Shown here: piece by piece, positions 1 to 11,399 of the stretch
How positions within the stretch are numbered: the first letter of the stretch is position 1
Layout of the letters: each line of letters begins with the position of its first letter
From: Ophthalmolycus amberensis
Taxonomy: Eukaryota > Chordata > Actinopteri > Perciformes > Zoarcidae
Assembly (NCBI GenBank): GCA_024529925.1
Contig: JAFEUB010001530.1
Coordinates: forward strand, 558,001-622,000
Direction of reading: 5' to 3'
Length of the DNA: 64,000 nucleotides
Made by a program: the position numbers and the translations under genes
Notes under the pieces: generated by a model
Databases searched by the model: none
What the model was told of the DNA's origin: nothing
Seen by the model: the letters and a program-made list of their open reading frames with translations, nothing else

Positions 1-1440
1 TTCTCCCAAATTCCAGGAAAAGTTTTTTAAAGGCTATTTAGAATACTAAATATTTTAAATAATTGTATTTAACCCTTTAAGTTTGAGAATACCTTCACAC
101 CAAATGCAAAGTGCACTTTTAGCACTGTGCGATTAAATGCAAAGATGCAAATACGCAGAATTTGAAGTCTTGATGGAGCTCCAATGTTAGCAAAGCCAAG
201 CCCTGATCCATCCAAACTCCATTCAGAAAAGTAGCATTTTAAAAGCTGTTTGGTTGTCGCCTTGCGGACAGACCTGACAAAGCATGAAGTCAGAGTTTTA
301 GCAAACCAGCATCATCATGTTGTTATTTCGGCATCATTTTGATGTGTTCATTGCGATTAAATCACAGCAAAATCAGTTTATTTTGGATTGGGTATCCAGC
401 TTCGTGTTTTGTGTGAACACAGCATTAGCACTTTTACATGTGTGCTTTCACCTGGATATGTTTTTCATGGGTTTCCCAATCCGACACAAAGAAACACGCA
501 TGTTCCTGTACGCATATGACTTTTGCCGTGTCAGCTAAACTGTATTTCGATGCCCTGATTTTCCTTTGGTTTGGCTTGGAACCAGAGTCATGAAAAAAAA
601 TTGTACAGTGACAACATCCACCATCAATTACAGCAAAAAGAAACGCAGCTATGTACACACTGGTTTACTGCAGACTACTATCATAACACTAACAGGTGGT
701 GAAGCTCTTCCCTTTGACCAGCGACTTTGGTTTTCTAAAGGAGGCACTCGGCATCCAATCAGAGGCTAAATGGAATGTGGTCACTGTGCGACCTTTAATT
801 AAGCCCTTCCAGAGGGGAGGAGTTACTGCTGCAGGAAGGAGAAAAGAATGAGTACATAGTATTCTCTCTGCCACTTAGGGCAGTAATCCATAAAGCATTT
901 GTGTTACTGCAAAATGTGCGTATAGATGTGGTTCTCATGCTTAAGCAATGCATGAGCAGATGCATACTGTATGACAGCTATATCATAACATATTTACAAC
1001 AACATGAAAAGGAACTGCTGAATTGGAATATGGCTGTGCCAACCATCTTGGATAACCAGGCTTTTTGTAAAGGCTACTCCAGCCCAGCTGGTAGTGTGTC
1101 GCAACGGAAGGTTGTTTATTTCAAGTACTCAGCAGTGGAGGCCGTTATGAAGAATGAATTTTTGGAAAACTGAAATTCCAAAAATATCAAAAGTGCACGG
1201 CCGAGAATTCCGCATTTTTTTGGGGGGGGCCTCCGAACAGCTTTTGGCATCAAAGGAAACAAATAAGACCAAACGACGCTGTCGTCCGCTCAGGAGGCCT
1301 GTTTGGCAGAGCGGTGAATGAGGTTTCACTCATGACAAGAAATTATTCAGGAGCAGCGGTAGCGACTGTACATGCCCTACTTTTTATGCTGCTTCTCTGC
1401 TGCTGAGGTCTTTGCATAGAATATGGGGAAATTACTTTGC
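1..1440. other. Upstream intergenic DNA, no gene recognised
   Basis: AT-rich DNA on the 5' side of ptchd4. The open frames here are short, lack recognisable domains and are unlike exons. Nothing with repeat termini or a conserved motif was recognised. Confidence 0.6.
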
Positions 1441-1444
1441 TCCT

Positions 1445-1600
1445 CACATGATTCATTACCTCAGTAAACATGAGTTTATGGTCTCAATCTCTAGTTTCAA
1501 GTCTTCTCCAATGCAGCATGATGTTCATTTGGTAAGTGATGGTCTCATTTGGAGTAAATGAACAATACTAATTACTCATTTTTATCTCTGCTGTAAGACC
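1445..1600 (+). repeat. Partial copy of dispersed repeat family A
   Basis: The stretch containing ATTACCTCAGTAAACATGAG, then TTTATGGTCTCAATCTCTAG and GCATGATGTTCATTTGGTA, recurs at 14960-15268 (inverted), 34340-34600 (inverted) and 43170-43480 (same strand). I recognise it as a common teleost interspersed sequence but cannot assign a class. This copy keeps only the central part. Confidence 0.65.
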
Positions 1601-2059
1601 TTGCACATCTGAAAGGTGGCCAAAGGGACATTATACCATTTTTACACCGGCAATGAATACTGTAAGACAGGGAATTTAGGCTGGAGGCTACCATAAACAT
1701 GCACGTGTTCCCTTAATTTAGTGACAAAAGCACAGTCGATGGAGCATCACTACAACGCCGGCACGCAAAACTTACTTGATTGACTAAGACAGTCTGACAG
1801 ACCATTTGGGTTTTTATAAAGCAAATAACAATGTTGAAATAATTTCATCATCGCTAGCAACTTCGTAAAAAAAATGCATGTATGTGAACACAAACATTGA
1901 TGTTACATATGATGGTCTTGCATCGACTGTGGGGGGTTCTAGACTCCTGTAGGTCCCAGTATTAACAGAGGTGGTAATAACCACCCGGGGTTTAAGAGGT
2001 ATGTATGTGTACTTTTCAGCTATTTTTGTGAGTAGTTGGAGTTTTAGACCTGAGTACAT
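1601..2059. other. Upstream intergenic DNA, nothing recognised
   Basis: No exon-like reading frame, no terminal repeats and no RNA gene signals were seen. Confidence 0.5.
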
Positions 2060-2480
2060 TATTTTGTGTAGTGAGGACGTGTTGGTCCACACTTCTTCTA
2101 AAAGGCCTGTTTGAGGGTTTTAGACTTGGCTTTTAGGTTAAATTCAGGGTTAGGGTGAGAGTTGGGGGTCGGGCATTTAGTAGTGGGTCGGGTGAACGGG
2201 CTATGGAATGCATTATGTCCTTATGAGTTTCCTCAGGACGTACAGGGTTTAGTGTCCGTGTGTGTTTGAATGTACTCGTACAGCAGTCTTTGTAAGGACT
2301 AACTTGATTTTCCTTCAGAGACATTGTTTGTAAAGTGAGGACATGTTTTGCCGGTCCTCACTTCTTCAAAGGCCTGAGGGTCCAGACTTGTCTTTCATGT
2401 GCAGGTTAGAATAAATGTTTGGAGTTAGGCATTTAGTTGTGATGGTAAAAAAAAAAATTGCTGGTCCTGTCAATTCACGA
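2060..2480 (-). repeat. GTGAGGAC-type teleost repeat, two partial units
   Basis: Two related units lie head to tail. The first has GTGAGGACGTGTTGGTCCACACTTCTTC, the second has GTGAGGACATGTTTTGCCGGTCC; both continue with AAAGGCCTG, AGACTTG and GGCATTTAGT. This is a familiar dispersed or minisatellite-like repeat of teleosts. Strand is arbitrary. Confidence 0.6.
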
Positions 2481-2865
2481 AGCCAACCCACTAACTCATC
2501 CCTGTGCAGGCTCTCGGCCACCAGCAGCTGGCACATTTGAACAAGTATCATGTTGCCTTCACTGTTCTTAAAATAACCAGGCAGCATCCCCCCCCCCTCA
2601 ACCCTACCACATGGTTACAGTTAAGTACACGAATCAGGCGCCACTGCCGGCGTGTGTGAGAGGGGCTGTAGACGGGAGGCACACCAATGCACTCGTCGCT
2701 GCCACTGCAGCCGGTGCGTGCGGCCAAGGAGAGGACTCGCGGAGCGTCTCTTCTCCCCCCCCCCCCCTCACACGCGGGACGAGGCGGAATGGCTTGAGAA
2801 TCAGACAACGCGGACTCGATCTCGATCGGTTGATGTGCGATGGCTCTCTGACTGTCTGCCTGTCT

Positions 2866-2930
2866 GTGTGTGTGTGTGTGTGTGTATGTGTGTATGTGTG
2901 TGTATGCGTGCGCGTGTGTGTGCGTCCGTC
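2866..2930. repeat. (TG)n microsatellite, imperfect
   Basis: TGTGTG repeat interrupted by TATG units, grading into CGTGCGCGTG. It creates spurious Cys/Val and His/Thr open frames on both strands. Confidence 0.9.
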
Positions 2931-3079
2931 CGTCTTGCCGCGAATTGCTGCAGTGCTGTTTTTTTTTCTTTTTTCCAGGTGTTGCGAAATGTGTGTGTGG
3001 GAGTGAGTGCGCGCGCGTGTGTGCGTGCATAAGCGGCGATGTAGCCTGGTGTAGATCTCTTAACGAATTGGACTAAGCC

Positions 3080-3104
3080 GGGGGGTGGGGGGGGGGTGGG
3101 GGGG
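3080..3104 (+). promoter_or_regulatory. G-rich tract (possible G-quadruplex) just upstream of the start codon
   Basis: Runs of 6, 10 and 7 G separated by single T residues end 18 nt before the ATG at 3123, on the coding strand. If it lies in the 5' UTR, the mRNA would carry it, and a G-quadruplex there could affect scanning and translation. The tract is seen directly; structure and effect are inferred. Confidence 0.55.
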
Positions 3105-3122
3105 TACGGAATCTGATGTCAC

Positions 3123-3722
3123 ATGTGCTTCATTGGAGGAGACGGGGCATCTGCGAGCGGGATTTTGTGGAGGATGCTGCGGCAAGTGATCCACAGAGGG
3201 CTCAAGGCTTCGTTCTACTGGCTGGGCTTATTCGTTAGCAGGCACCCCGTGTTCTTCCTCACCGTCCCCGCGGTCCTCACCATCATCTTCGGCTCCACTG
3301 TGCTCAGCCGATTCACGCCGGAGACGGACTTGGAGGTGCTGGTCGCGCCGACCCACAGCCTCGCCAAGATCGAGCGCAGTCTCGCCAACAGCCTGTTCCC
3401 CATCGACCAGTCGAAGCACAAGCTGTACTCGGATCTGCACACGCCGGGCAGATACGGCAGGCTCATCCTGCTCGCAGGGTCCGGGGGGAACATCCTGGAG
3501 CTCGCCGACCAGGTCCTGCGGGTCCACAAGCAGGTGCTGGACCTGCGCATCAATTACAAAGGGTTCAATTACACGTTCGCGCACCTCTGCGTGCTGAGGC
3601 ACCGGGACAAGCGCTGCCTCCTGGACGACATCGTCACCATCTTCGAGGACATCGGGCAGGCGGTGCACTCCAACAGCACCTTCCATAAGGTGCCCGTGAG
3701 CTATCCCAACACGACGCTGAAG
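3123..3722 (+). CDS. ptchd4: ptchd4 coding exon 1 (patched domain-containing protein 4, residues 1-200)
   Basis: Encodes the N-terminus of a multi-pass Patched/RND-family membrane protein, residues 1-200, ending in phase 0 at CTGAAG/gtgagt (donor at 3723). The opening MCFIGGDG..SGILWRMLRQVIHRGL and the block HSLAKIERSLANSLFPIDQSKHKLYSDLHTPGRYGR match my memory of vertebrate PTCHD4; PTCHD1 shares HSLAKIER and YSDLxTPGRYGR. TM1 is at about residues 42-62 (HPVFFLTVPAVLTIIFGS). The rest is the first extracellular loop, with possible N-glycosylation sites NYT (149), NST (184) and NTT (196). The start was chosen for homology and the in-frame TGA at 3114-3116. Met18 (3174), with A at -3, is a second candidate and aligns with the PTCHD1 start. 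The mammalian protein represses Hedgehog signalling and is a p53 target; that role is known of the family, not visible here. Confidence 0.95.
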
Positions 3723-3753
3723 GTGAGTTTTTATTTTATTTTGCGCGCCCGCA

Positions 3754-3756
<3 letters not shown>

Positions 3757-3816
<60 letters not shown>
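3757..3816. repeat. (AC)30 microsatellite next to the exon 1 donor
   Basis: Uninterrupted AC repeat of 60 bp beginning 34 nt after the splice donor. Likely length-polymorphic. Confidence 0.97.
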
Positions 3817-3819
<3 letters not shown>

Positions 3820-3969
3820 TGTCAGGCCGGGCCTGTGCATATAGCCCCCCTCCAAAAATAAAACAGAATCCCTCCATCAGAGCTGGTGACGGTGCAGCAG
3901 CAGTCAGCATGTGAATAGCAGGAGCTCGGAGCTTGCCATTATTTGTGAATGAAGGAATCCGGGCTGTGT

Positions 3970-3976
3970 TGTGTGT

Positions 3977-4007
<31 letters not shown>
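3970..4007. repeat. (GT)n followed by a G17 run
   Basis: TG/GT repeats from 3970 to 3990 run directly into 17 consecutive G (3991-4007) in intron 1. Assembly across such a run is often unreliable. Confidence 0.95.
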
Positions 4008-4008
<1 letters not shown>

Positions 4009-4386
4009 TTGCCACATATGTCAGCCGGAGGAGGGAACCCTCTCTCTGTATAACACAGCCAGGCTTTTTTACATTTTTTTTCACCACCCTCCCATGTTGG
4101 TGCAGGTGAATTGATTGGCTGCATGTAGCCCCTCACTGCTCTCTGTTCTCACACACTAATACACGCACACACACACACACAGGGATATCCTGCCTTTTTT
4201 TTTTTTTTTGATGCAGTGTCTCCCCTCCTGCCTTCTCCGGGGCAGCACATGCGTGCATGCAGCATGACATGGCTCCATGTAATAGCTGATAGACTCCCAT
4301 GGCATCCTCTCCTGACTGGAATTCTTTCCTCTCGGTCTCCCCCAGTGAGATCTGACCGTGCACATGCAGCTGAGTCGATGCTTTTA

Positions 4387-4411
4387 GCAGCAGCAGCAGC
4401 AGCAGCAGCAA
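4387..4411. repeat. (AGC)8 trinucleotide repeat
   Basis: Eight perfect AGC units in intron 1. The Ala- and Gln-rich open frames across it are artefacts of the repeat. Confidence 0.95.
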
Positions 4412-6260
4412 AGCAACAAGATGATGCTTGTGGCTGCACGTTCAGTGCACAGGCCCACAGATGCATCGCACAAGTGCGGGTGTGCTCTGCAGATGGAGCC
4501 CGGTTGCTATTTGTCTGATCGAGCGTGCGTGTGTGTGAGGCTTTTACACTGAAATCTGTTGCACACATGCAAGAGTACATATACTGTCTACCTTGGCTTT
4601 TTTTTTGTGAATGTGTTGTACAAAGAATGAGCAGATGTACATCCGTGTCACACCCCAAGACATGTGCAGTGCTAGGTTCAGGGTTTGTTGCGAGTTTTAG
4701 ATCTCTATTGTGCTGCGTTCAGGGTACTGTACAGATTTGATAGACAGTGGGCCTCATGCATTTTTTTGCGCTTTTCGAAGTAATAGGGTTTGTTATAGCG
4801 TTTGATTTCAACTCAAACCAGATTGTCTTTTAGGGTTTAGAGGGCATGATATACATTCTGTTTCATATTTATTATCATTCTCATCTACCCAAACTCTTCC
4901 TCACTGCCAGTATTTAGCTCATTTTGTAAAAAAAAGAAAATTAATGTAATTGAGTATCATAAGTAAATCTTAAGTAAAGAGGCAAAAATGAAACACCAAT
5001 GTACGGTTTACACGTCGTAACTTGTCATTCGCGAGTACCTTCATCATTTCAAGCGTCAACCGTGGAAGGCATTTTATTTTGGTGGTCTGGGGCACTCTTA
5101 CCCAGAAAACATCTTGTTTTTACAGGCCACAAATTCTTCATCCAACGCACATGTTAAATTTGGGGGATTTTAAAGAGAACACATGAATATCCCATGAACA
5201 AATTTAGATTATTTTCAGTTGGATGTTTGGATTATTAAAGAAGTGCTATTAGTCCATTGATCCAAACCCTTGGCATACATGCTTGCTCTTAGACACTTTT
5301 GGATTTTCTGTTAAGCCACCGCTGACCGCTCTGCAAAATCATATTTAGTTTGTTGAAATTTTATCCAACAGCACCTCAATTTCACTTCTTCATCCCCTTT
5401 TCTACATTTCTTTTGGTTTTGGTTGCAACAGAAATTTAAGAGAAACGTTGCAGCGTGAGGCCCAATGGACACAAGCACACACTATAACACACTCATTCAG
5501 CACTATATTACTATACTATGTGACTGGGACGTGGTGTACGCACTTCTGTACACGTTGCACACACATATTTAATGTATCACAACCCTGGTCATCAGCATGG
5601 CGGGTTGAAGCTTCCATTGAGAGCTGCCACAGCAGTGCCTCCGTCTGAGCCTCCTGATCTTCAGGTGAAGGGACACGCTGTGTATTCCTGTTTTGGATGA
5701 CAAGTGGGAGTCCAATATGGGTTGTGACTTTTGCATTTTTTTACATTTTTATCCCAGTAAGACTGTGCATTCCATTTAAAAGGCACATTGCCTCTACATA
5801 ACATTGCTGTTCACTGGAAAAAAGCATGCATCTTCATATTTTGGAGATTTAGAATGACGCAATAAATGTTGATCAATGTCTGGGTTGAGAAAATCCAACC
5901 TCTTAAAGGGACACCTCCAGTGTCCAAGTGTGGTAGTATGATGTACTCCTCAGTACTCAGTGTTTTACCTACAGTGGATGGAGTTTAGAGAAAAAGACAG
6001 GAGTACCAGCACGGGAGCAAAGCAATGCACTGCTGTGGACGGGGCCAGCAGCAATCTGATAGTCTTTTTTTTTTAGGCGTCAAAAAGATGTTTCAAGTGT
6101 ACGCCATATTTAGAATATTTTCCGCCCTTTATCTTGTTGTCAGACAGCCATTTCCATCAGGGAACTGAAGCCGTGGGCAATGCTTTCTTTAAAGCCACCA
6201 GACTCCTTTGACCGCTGCCATCGTTGGTTAGTTTGTTTTAAAACACCAAAGTCACAACAA

Positions 6261-6787
6261 CAGTGATTTCCCAAACTTTTTCTACGAGGAGCCACTTATT
6301 CAAAATGACAAACCGCTGCGAACCAACTCGTAAACGGGACTCATGTAAAAATCGTGAGAGGAGAGAATTTGTGCGTAAAAGAACGTTCCTGAGCATTTGT
6401 ACTGCCAACTAGGTAAACCAGCCGTTTGGAAGAAATGTACATTTGAGAAATCACACTTTCTTTTTATGCATGTTTCTTCACAAATGAGACCAAGTAAATG
6501 CATTTAGTTGGCTTCGTTGAGTAACAGGCTATCTCTTTCTTTTCATTTCCTCTCATCAGTTAAACAAACAGATGTACGCTAGCCTTTCATATTCGAAGCA
6601 TGTTATTAGTTTACTATAATTATCACAATAATACGGACAGTCACGCTCCCTCATGTGGCCCACAAGTGTTCTGCAGATATAATTGTTCAATAAGACTGGA
6701 AGAAATTCTGCAAATTCATTTTCAGACCCCAAAAATGTTTTCCTGCGTCCCACCGGTGGGTCCCCAACCAGTCTTTGGGATTGACTG
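6261..6787. mobile_element. Probable hAT-type non-autonomous element
   Basis: Begins CAGTGATTTCCCAAAC and ends with the complement of CAGTCAATCCCAAAG, an imperfect inverted terminal pair of the CAGTGNTTCCCAAA type common in hAT-derived MITEs. No clear 8-bp target duplication was seen, so the ends are tentative. The segment at 6305-6460 (GACAAACCGCTGCGAACCAA.. GAATTTGTGCGTAAAAGAAC) recurs at about 8085-8250, which supports a repeat family. Confidence 0.55.
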
Positions 6788-7920
6788 TTCTAAAGGGTTA
6801 CTCCGGAGTCACTTTAACGGATATCGATCCGTCTACAGCAGCACTATGTGGATGAGCACTATGAGGATGAGCACCTCATGCAACCCCAATCCGAACTATC
6901 CCCTATAAGAAAAATAAACTGGAAAATGTGTCTCTGATCTGAAATACAGGGTGGATTTATTTAAAAGTCTGCATTTTGGAGATGCCGCAGTCCAAAAGAA
7001 GGCGTCGATGATAACCGAACCTTTTTCACAGCGAACATTTCGACAGGCAGGAGAGACACAGGTGTAATTAATAACAATAACGACCCAGGCTCAGTTCAAT
7101 GAAGCGTTCCGGCGAGTCAGCACACACACAATACCCAGTCCCAGGACCTGCCGCTAAGTGGAATGCAGCCATCATTATTGTCATTAAATACACCTGTGCT
7201 GTTCTTTTTATTTCTGCCGTGGGAAAACAAAGGTATATTACCGCACTGTGTCGTGATACGCAGTGAGCCACATAATTTATCCTCATACAGGCGGTATGAC
7301 AGAAATAATTTTTGTGCTGGAGAACCGCACGATTAGAATGAGACACTTCAGTCTTGGCTCTGTTGGAGAACAAACAGCCACTCAGCAGAGTCATATAGCT
7401 TATATTCACTGTTAAATAGACATGCATGCAGCAATATCTCTTGTTAAAGTTTATTTTTATTCTTTTGCCTCTGTATTTCTCACGTTGTCAGTCGGCGGTG
7501 AGATTGTTAAAGGATTAGTTCACCTCAGGATACAAATACAGTACCCTTCGTGGGGTCAGGCCACTGCTGCTGCCCCAGTGGAGGACGGAGAATGGACTTT
7601 TGTTCCTGTTGCTGAGTCTTTCAGGTTCCAATTATGAGGGTTCATAGTGAGGTCCGTGGTTAATCCGGCGTAACAGGACATTGTTGTTGGAGAGTTGCCG
7701 TTTATCAGATTCAGATTGCACTGCAGCGACGTTTTGACTCACGCAAGCAATCTTCCTTTCAGTTGAATGGCAGAAGTTCCAAGATGTACTGTACACATTT
7801 GAAGACATCACCTTTGGGCTTAGGGGAAAGAAGAAGTTTCTTTATGCTCAAATGATTTGATCAGCTTATCGCCTAATGGAAATAATGATGAAGGCTGCAG
7901 CCAACAAGTATTTCTATCAT
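6788..7920. other. Intron 1, nothing recognised
   Basis: Ordinary intron sequence. The open frames at 7068-7427 and 7422-7637 have no recognisable domain and no exon context. Confidence 0.55.
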
Positions 7921-7924
7921 CAAT

Positions 7925-8385
7925 TATTGTTGTTTTCTTTTGACTAATTGATTAATTGTTTGGTCCATAAAAGGTCATAAAATAGTAAAAAGTTAAAGAC
8001 ATACCAAACCCAATTATATTTTGTTCACAACGATATACAACACAGAAAAGCAGAAAGAATTAAAAAGCTAAAACGACTTGTTCAAAATGACAAACCACCG
8101 CGAACCAATTCTCAACAGGCCTTATCAATAAATCGAGAGAGTGAATTTGTGCGTAAAAGAACATGTTTTACCGCCATTTCCAACGTTATAGTATCTAAAG
8201 TAAGTAAACAAGACATCTGGAAGACATTTATACGTTTGATGAATCACAATTCATCTGCTGACGTTTTTTTTTGTCTAATTGATTAATCGTTTGGTCCATA
8301 AAAGGTCATTAAATAGTACAAAAATATATAAAAATACAAAAAAAATTTAAGCCAGCACAAACTATTTAAAAGCTAAACCCAGACT
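7925..8385. repeat. Local direct repeat enclosing a second copy of the 6.3-kb element sequence
   Basis: The motif CTAATTGATTAAT(T/C)GTTTGGTCC followed by ATAAAAGGTCAT(A/T)AAATAGTA occurs at about 7945-7990 and again at about 8277-8318. Between the two copies, about 8085-8250 matches the internal sequence of the element at 6261-6787. The GATTAAT..GGTCCATAAA motif is a frequent teleost dispersed repeat. Confidence 0.6.
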
Positions 8386-9325
8386 CCTTTGAGAAAAAAA
8401 CAGTGATTTAACACAGGAGTTGCTGGTCATACCTCGTTTGGCCATCCATGGCAACGACGTTTCACTTTTTTGTTCGAAAAAACAATAATCAATTATCCAA
8501 CGTCAATCTACAGTAATCATGCATGGCACACTTACTTTATCATTAACTCCTTCCTGACACAAATTCCAGTTTTTCTGTTCTTGAAGGTTGGTGTGCCGTC
8601 CTTCCTCTCCGGCTCCCCTCAGTCTCTCTCCCGTGTTCCTGAGTTCTCCTTCTCTCACCGTCTGCCCGTTCGACGAGCCGTCTGGGATAATTCATTTTCT
8701 GGACTTCTCATGCCTCATACTCCGCTTTGATGTCATAAACTTGGGGTTTATTTCTGTTGCTTGTTATACAGACAAAATCCTACTTTTTTGCTGAGCTGAA
8801 CTTTAGCTCTGTTCCCAGGAGGAATGTGTTCTTTGTTGTGCCCCCTCTGCTGCATGTTCAGCCGTGTAATCTTTTTAAACTGTCAGGTGTTACAAAAATA
8901 AAATGAGAATCAACAAATGGGGCATCATGAATAAATTAGGAGAACTATATCTAATAAAGAAATATCGATATGAAAGTACAATTATGCAGCATTCAAATGT
9001 GAAAAAGCTCTTAAAAGCAATAAAGATATGATGTATACATAATTGTATATGCTTAAGCACAAAGTACTTTCCAGATTAAAATATTTACAGAATAAAACTT
9101 TTTATTATATTTAACAAATTCAGTGTTGCAAACAAAAATGACATCACATCAAGGAGCACTGAGCCCATACATAAACAGATGGAGGTGCAAGTGCAAAATA
9201 ACGTTTTTTGAAATATCTTCATATAATTAAGTAAGATGTGGAAAGAGGAAATAGCCACCTATATTCAAACAAATATGATGCATGTGTCAGAAGTGATCGC
9301 ATAATAAACAGACAGAATTCCAATA
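8386..9325. other. Intron 1, nothing recognised
   Basis: Contains a pyrimidine-rich stretch near 8600-8690 and AT-rich DNA afterwards. No gene, repeat ends or RNA signals were recognised. Confidence 0.5.
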
Positions 9326-9329
9326 AAGG

Positions 9330-10170
9330 TCCTGAATTTAAAACAGATAAAAGTGGAAAATATCTGGAAGTGCAACAATAAAGGTACAAAGACAACTCAA
9401 CATAAAGAGGAGATGTGAACTGGTGCGATAATGGAAACGTAAAACTTTTTTAAGTGTAGATCGTCTTGTAAAAGTGAGTTTTAAGGAGGCACTTAAAAGG
9501 TGGAGGCTGGTACAAAGCTGAGCGGCCACAACCGAGAATGCACAATCGACCTTGGCTTTCAGTCTAGGTCGGTGGAAGGACTAAAAGGCTTTGGTCAGCG
9601 GATCTTAGGGGCCTGGCTGGGCTCTAAGGGGCTAAAAGGTCTCTGATATAATATGGTACCAGATCACGGATGGCCTCTTTGGTAATTGATAGAATCGTGA
9701 AATGAATTCTAAAGGTAATAGGCAACCAGTGCAGTGGTGCTAAAAGCAAAGTGATATGACAAGACCTCATAGATTTAGTTCATAATCTGGCTGCAGAGTT
9801 CTGGATGAATTGCAATTGTGGGAGCAGCCAGTTTGTCTCGGGTCATACAAATATGGATTCTGGTAAAGACAGATTTATAGTACGTGATGATATAAAAGCA
9901 TGTATGCTTTTTTTCCTGTGTCATTCAAATTGAGCATGTGTCTTATATTACAGATGTTTCTTAATTGACATTGATATTGCTGCTCAGCGGATGAGTGGCA
10001 AAGGTTAGCCCGAGGTTCTTAGCCATAGACTTAACACTGTCAGTAAGTGAAGCAATGGAGGACTGTGTCTGTAGTTTATGATGTTCTCGAACAAAGATCA
10101 AAACCTCTGTTTAATGGCTACTGAACTGTAGGATGTTAGCTGCCAGACAGTCATTGTCAATGCACTGTGG
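9330..10170. repeat. Probable old teleost interspersed repeat
   Basis: The passage with GGCCTCTTTGGTAATTGATAGAATC, TGAATTCTAAAGGTAATAGGCAACCAGTGCAGTG and CATAATCTGGCTGCAGAGTTCTGGATGAATTGCAA resembles a widespread teleost dispersed repeat, probably a retrotransposon untranslated region. No intact coding frame remains. Ends are approximate and the class is from memory. Confidence 0.45.
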
Positions 10171-11360
10171 TTTCATCTTGCATCCATACCACTAGCAGCC
10201 TATTATCAGGTGGTCAAATAGAGCTTGCTGATTGCTAGTTGAAGAGCCAAAGCTGTTGCAGCAACAGATTGGACGTATGGCAACGCTGGTATCTGATCAT
10301 CTGCTGATAGCCAATTGGGCTCTCAGTTTGAGTTTTCCTATACTGACAGTAAGTTAGTCTCAGGTCATACAAATATGGATTCTGGTTTCCAGTTGCCCAT
10401 ATGTTAAAAATGATCATGTGATACAGTTTGAAAGCCCAAAACAGCCACGGTTGAATATTACGTTACATACCATTACAAGATCTCAACTTAATTATCTCAT
10501 GATGTTGGGTTCCACAGGTCTACAGCATTAACGGTTAGAATTACCCATGTTTATGTTTTACTGAAAGTTCCTCTGTCAGCTGAGTAATTAAGACCGTAAG
10601 CTGAACGGTTGGTTGGTCAGAGAACCACTTTGTTTCAAAATGAAATATCTATATGATGGTTTGTCATGAAAGACATCCAGCCACCAGCAGGTTGATATGT
10701 TTTGGTTTTTATTAAAATGTCTTATTAATAGTTCACGCAATGCATGTCCTCAGAATGAGTTTTAATCACTGTGGTATTCCCCTGACTTTTCCTGCACAAA
10801 CTAGCCACGCTCCAATCCGCCTCAGCTGTACTTTGTGTTTAGTGCTAATTAGCTAATGTTAGCATGCAAGCAAGCTGAACCGAGAGGAACATAGTAACAT
10901 TGTACTTTCTTAGCATCAGCATGTTTGCTCTAGTCACAATTGATAATCAGTTTTGTTGCAGTTTAATTTTCAGTCAATCAACTAATTGATTAGTTAGACT
11001 TAACCCTGTACTACAATTTATTGTTACCTATCAGCCTACATATATGCCGATACCAATGTATTTCTGGTGTGCTAATAGTCAACAAGTTGTCATATTGTGA
11101 TAATACGAGACCTTAGCAAAGAGTCATTTGGCTACTCTGGGCTTCCGTAGATAAAGCTCTGATGGTCAAAATAGATTAAAGGCAGAGGTCTGCTATATCT
11201 GGAGTGCACACACATTCTAACACTAATAATATTGTGTTTGACAAGATAAAGCTTCTTGTTGCATTCATGAGGGGACAGGGAAATTGAGTGCCGGATTGAA
11301 TTAAGTTATTGGTAGTTTGGGTTTGTGTGCTGCGTGGCAATGTCAAAGATTAACGTCTAT
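10171..11360. other. Intron 1, mostly unrecognised
   Basis: Holds the second copy of a 30-bp direct repeat (10357-10386; first copy 9835-9864). No exon, RNA gene or mobile-element terminus was recognised. Confidence 0.5.
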
Positions 11361-11365
11361 TTTAA

Positions 11366-11385
11366 CCCCCCCCCCCCCCCCCCCC
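11366..11385. repeat. Poly(C)20 run
   Basis: Twenty consecutive C residues after TTTTAA. Homopolymers of this length are prone to sequencing and assembly error. Confidence 0.97.
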
Positions 11386-11399
11386 ATTCACTTTAATAA

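Larger units (their letters stand above)
2590..3122 (+). promoter_or_regulatory. ptchd4: Probable ptchd4 promoter and 5' UTR
   Basis: GC- and CpG-richer sequence directly before the first coding exon. It contains a C-run near 2755-2767, a TG microsatellite, mixed CGCGCG/TGTG sequence near 3008-3028 and a strong G tract at 3080-3104. No TATA box is placed with confidence, and the transcription start cannot be located from sequence alone. An in-frame TGA at 3114-3116 precedes the chosen ATG. An out-of-frame ATG at 3116-3118 opens a frame that overlaps the coding start. Confidence 0.5.
3723..6260 (+). other. ptchd4 intron 1, proximal part
   Basis: Intron 1 runs 3723-16004, with donor GTGAGT and acceptor CTTTGCAG. 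This first part holds three simple repeats (listed separately) and otherwise AT-rich DNA without exon-like frames or recognised repeat ends. Confidence 0.75.

Noticed and set aside
2548..3030. Open frames of 126-160 residues on both strands before exon 1
   Set aside because: They are produced by the TG microsatellite and C/G runs, have no domain, and overlap each other on both strands.
3228..3812. 194-residue minus-strand frame opposite exon 1
   Set aside because: Antisense shadow of the GC-rich coding exon and the AC microsatellite.
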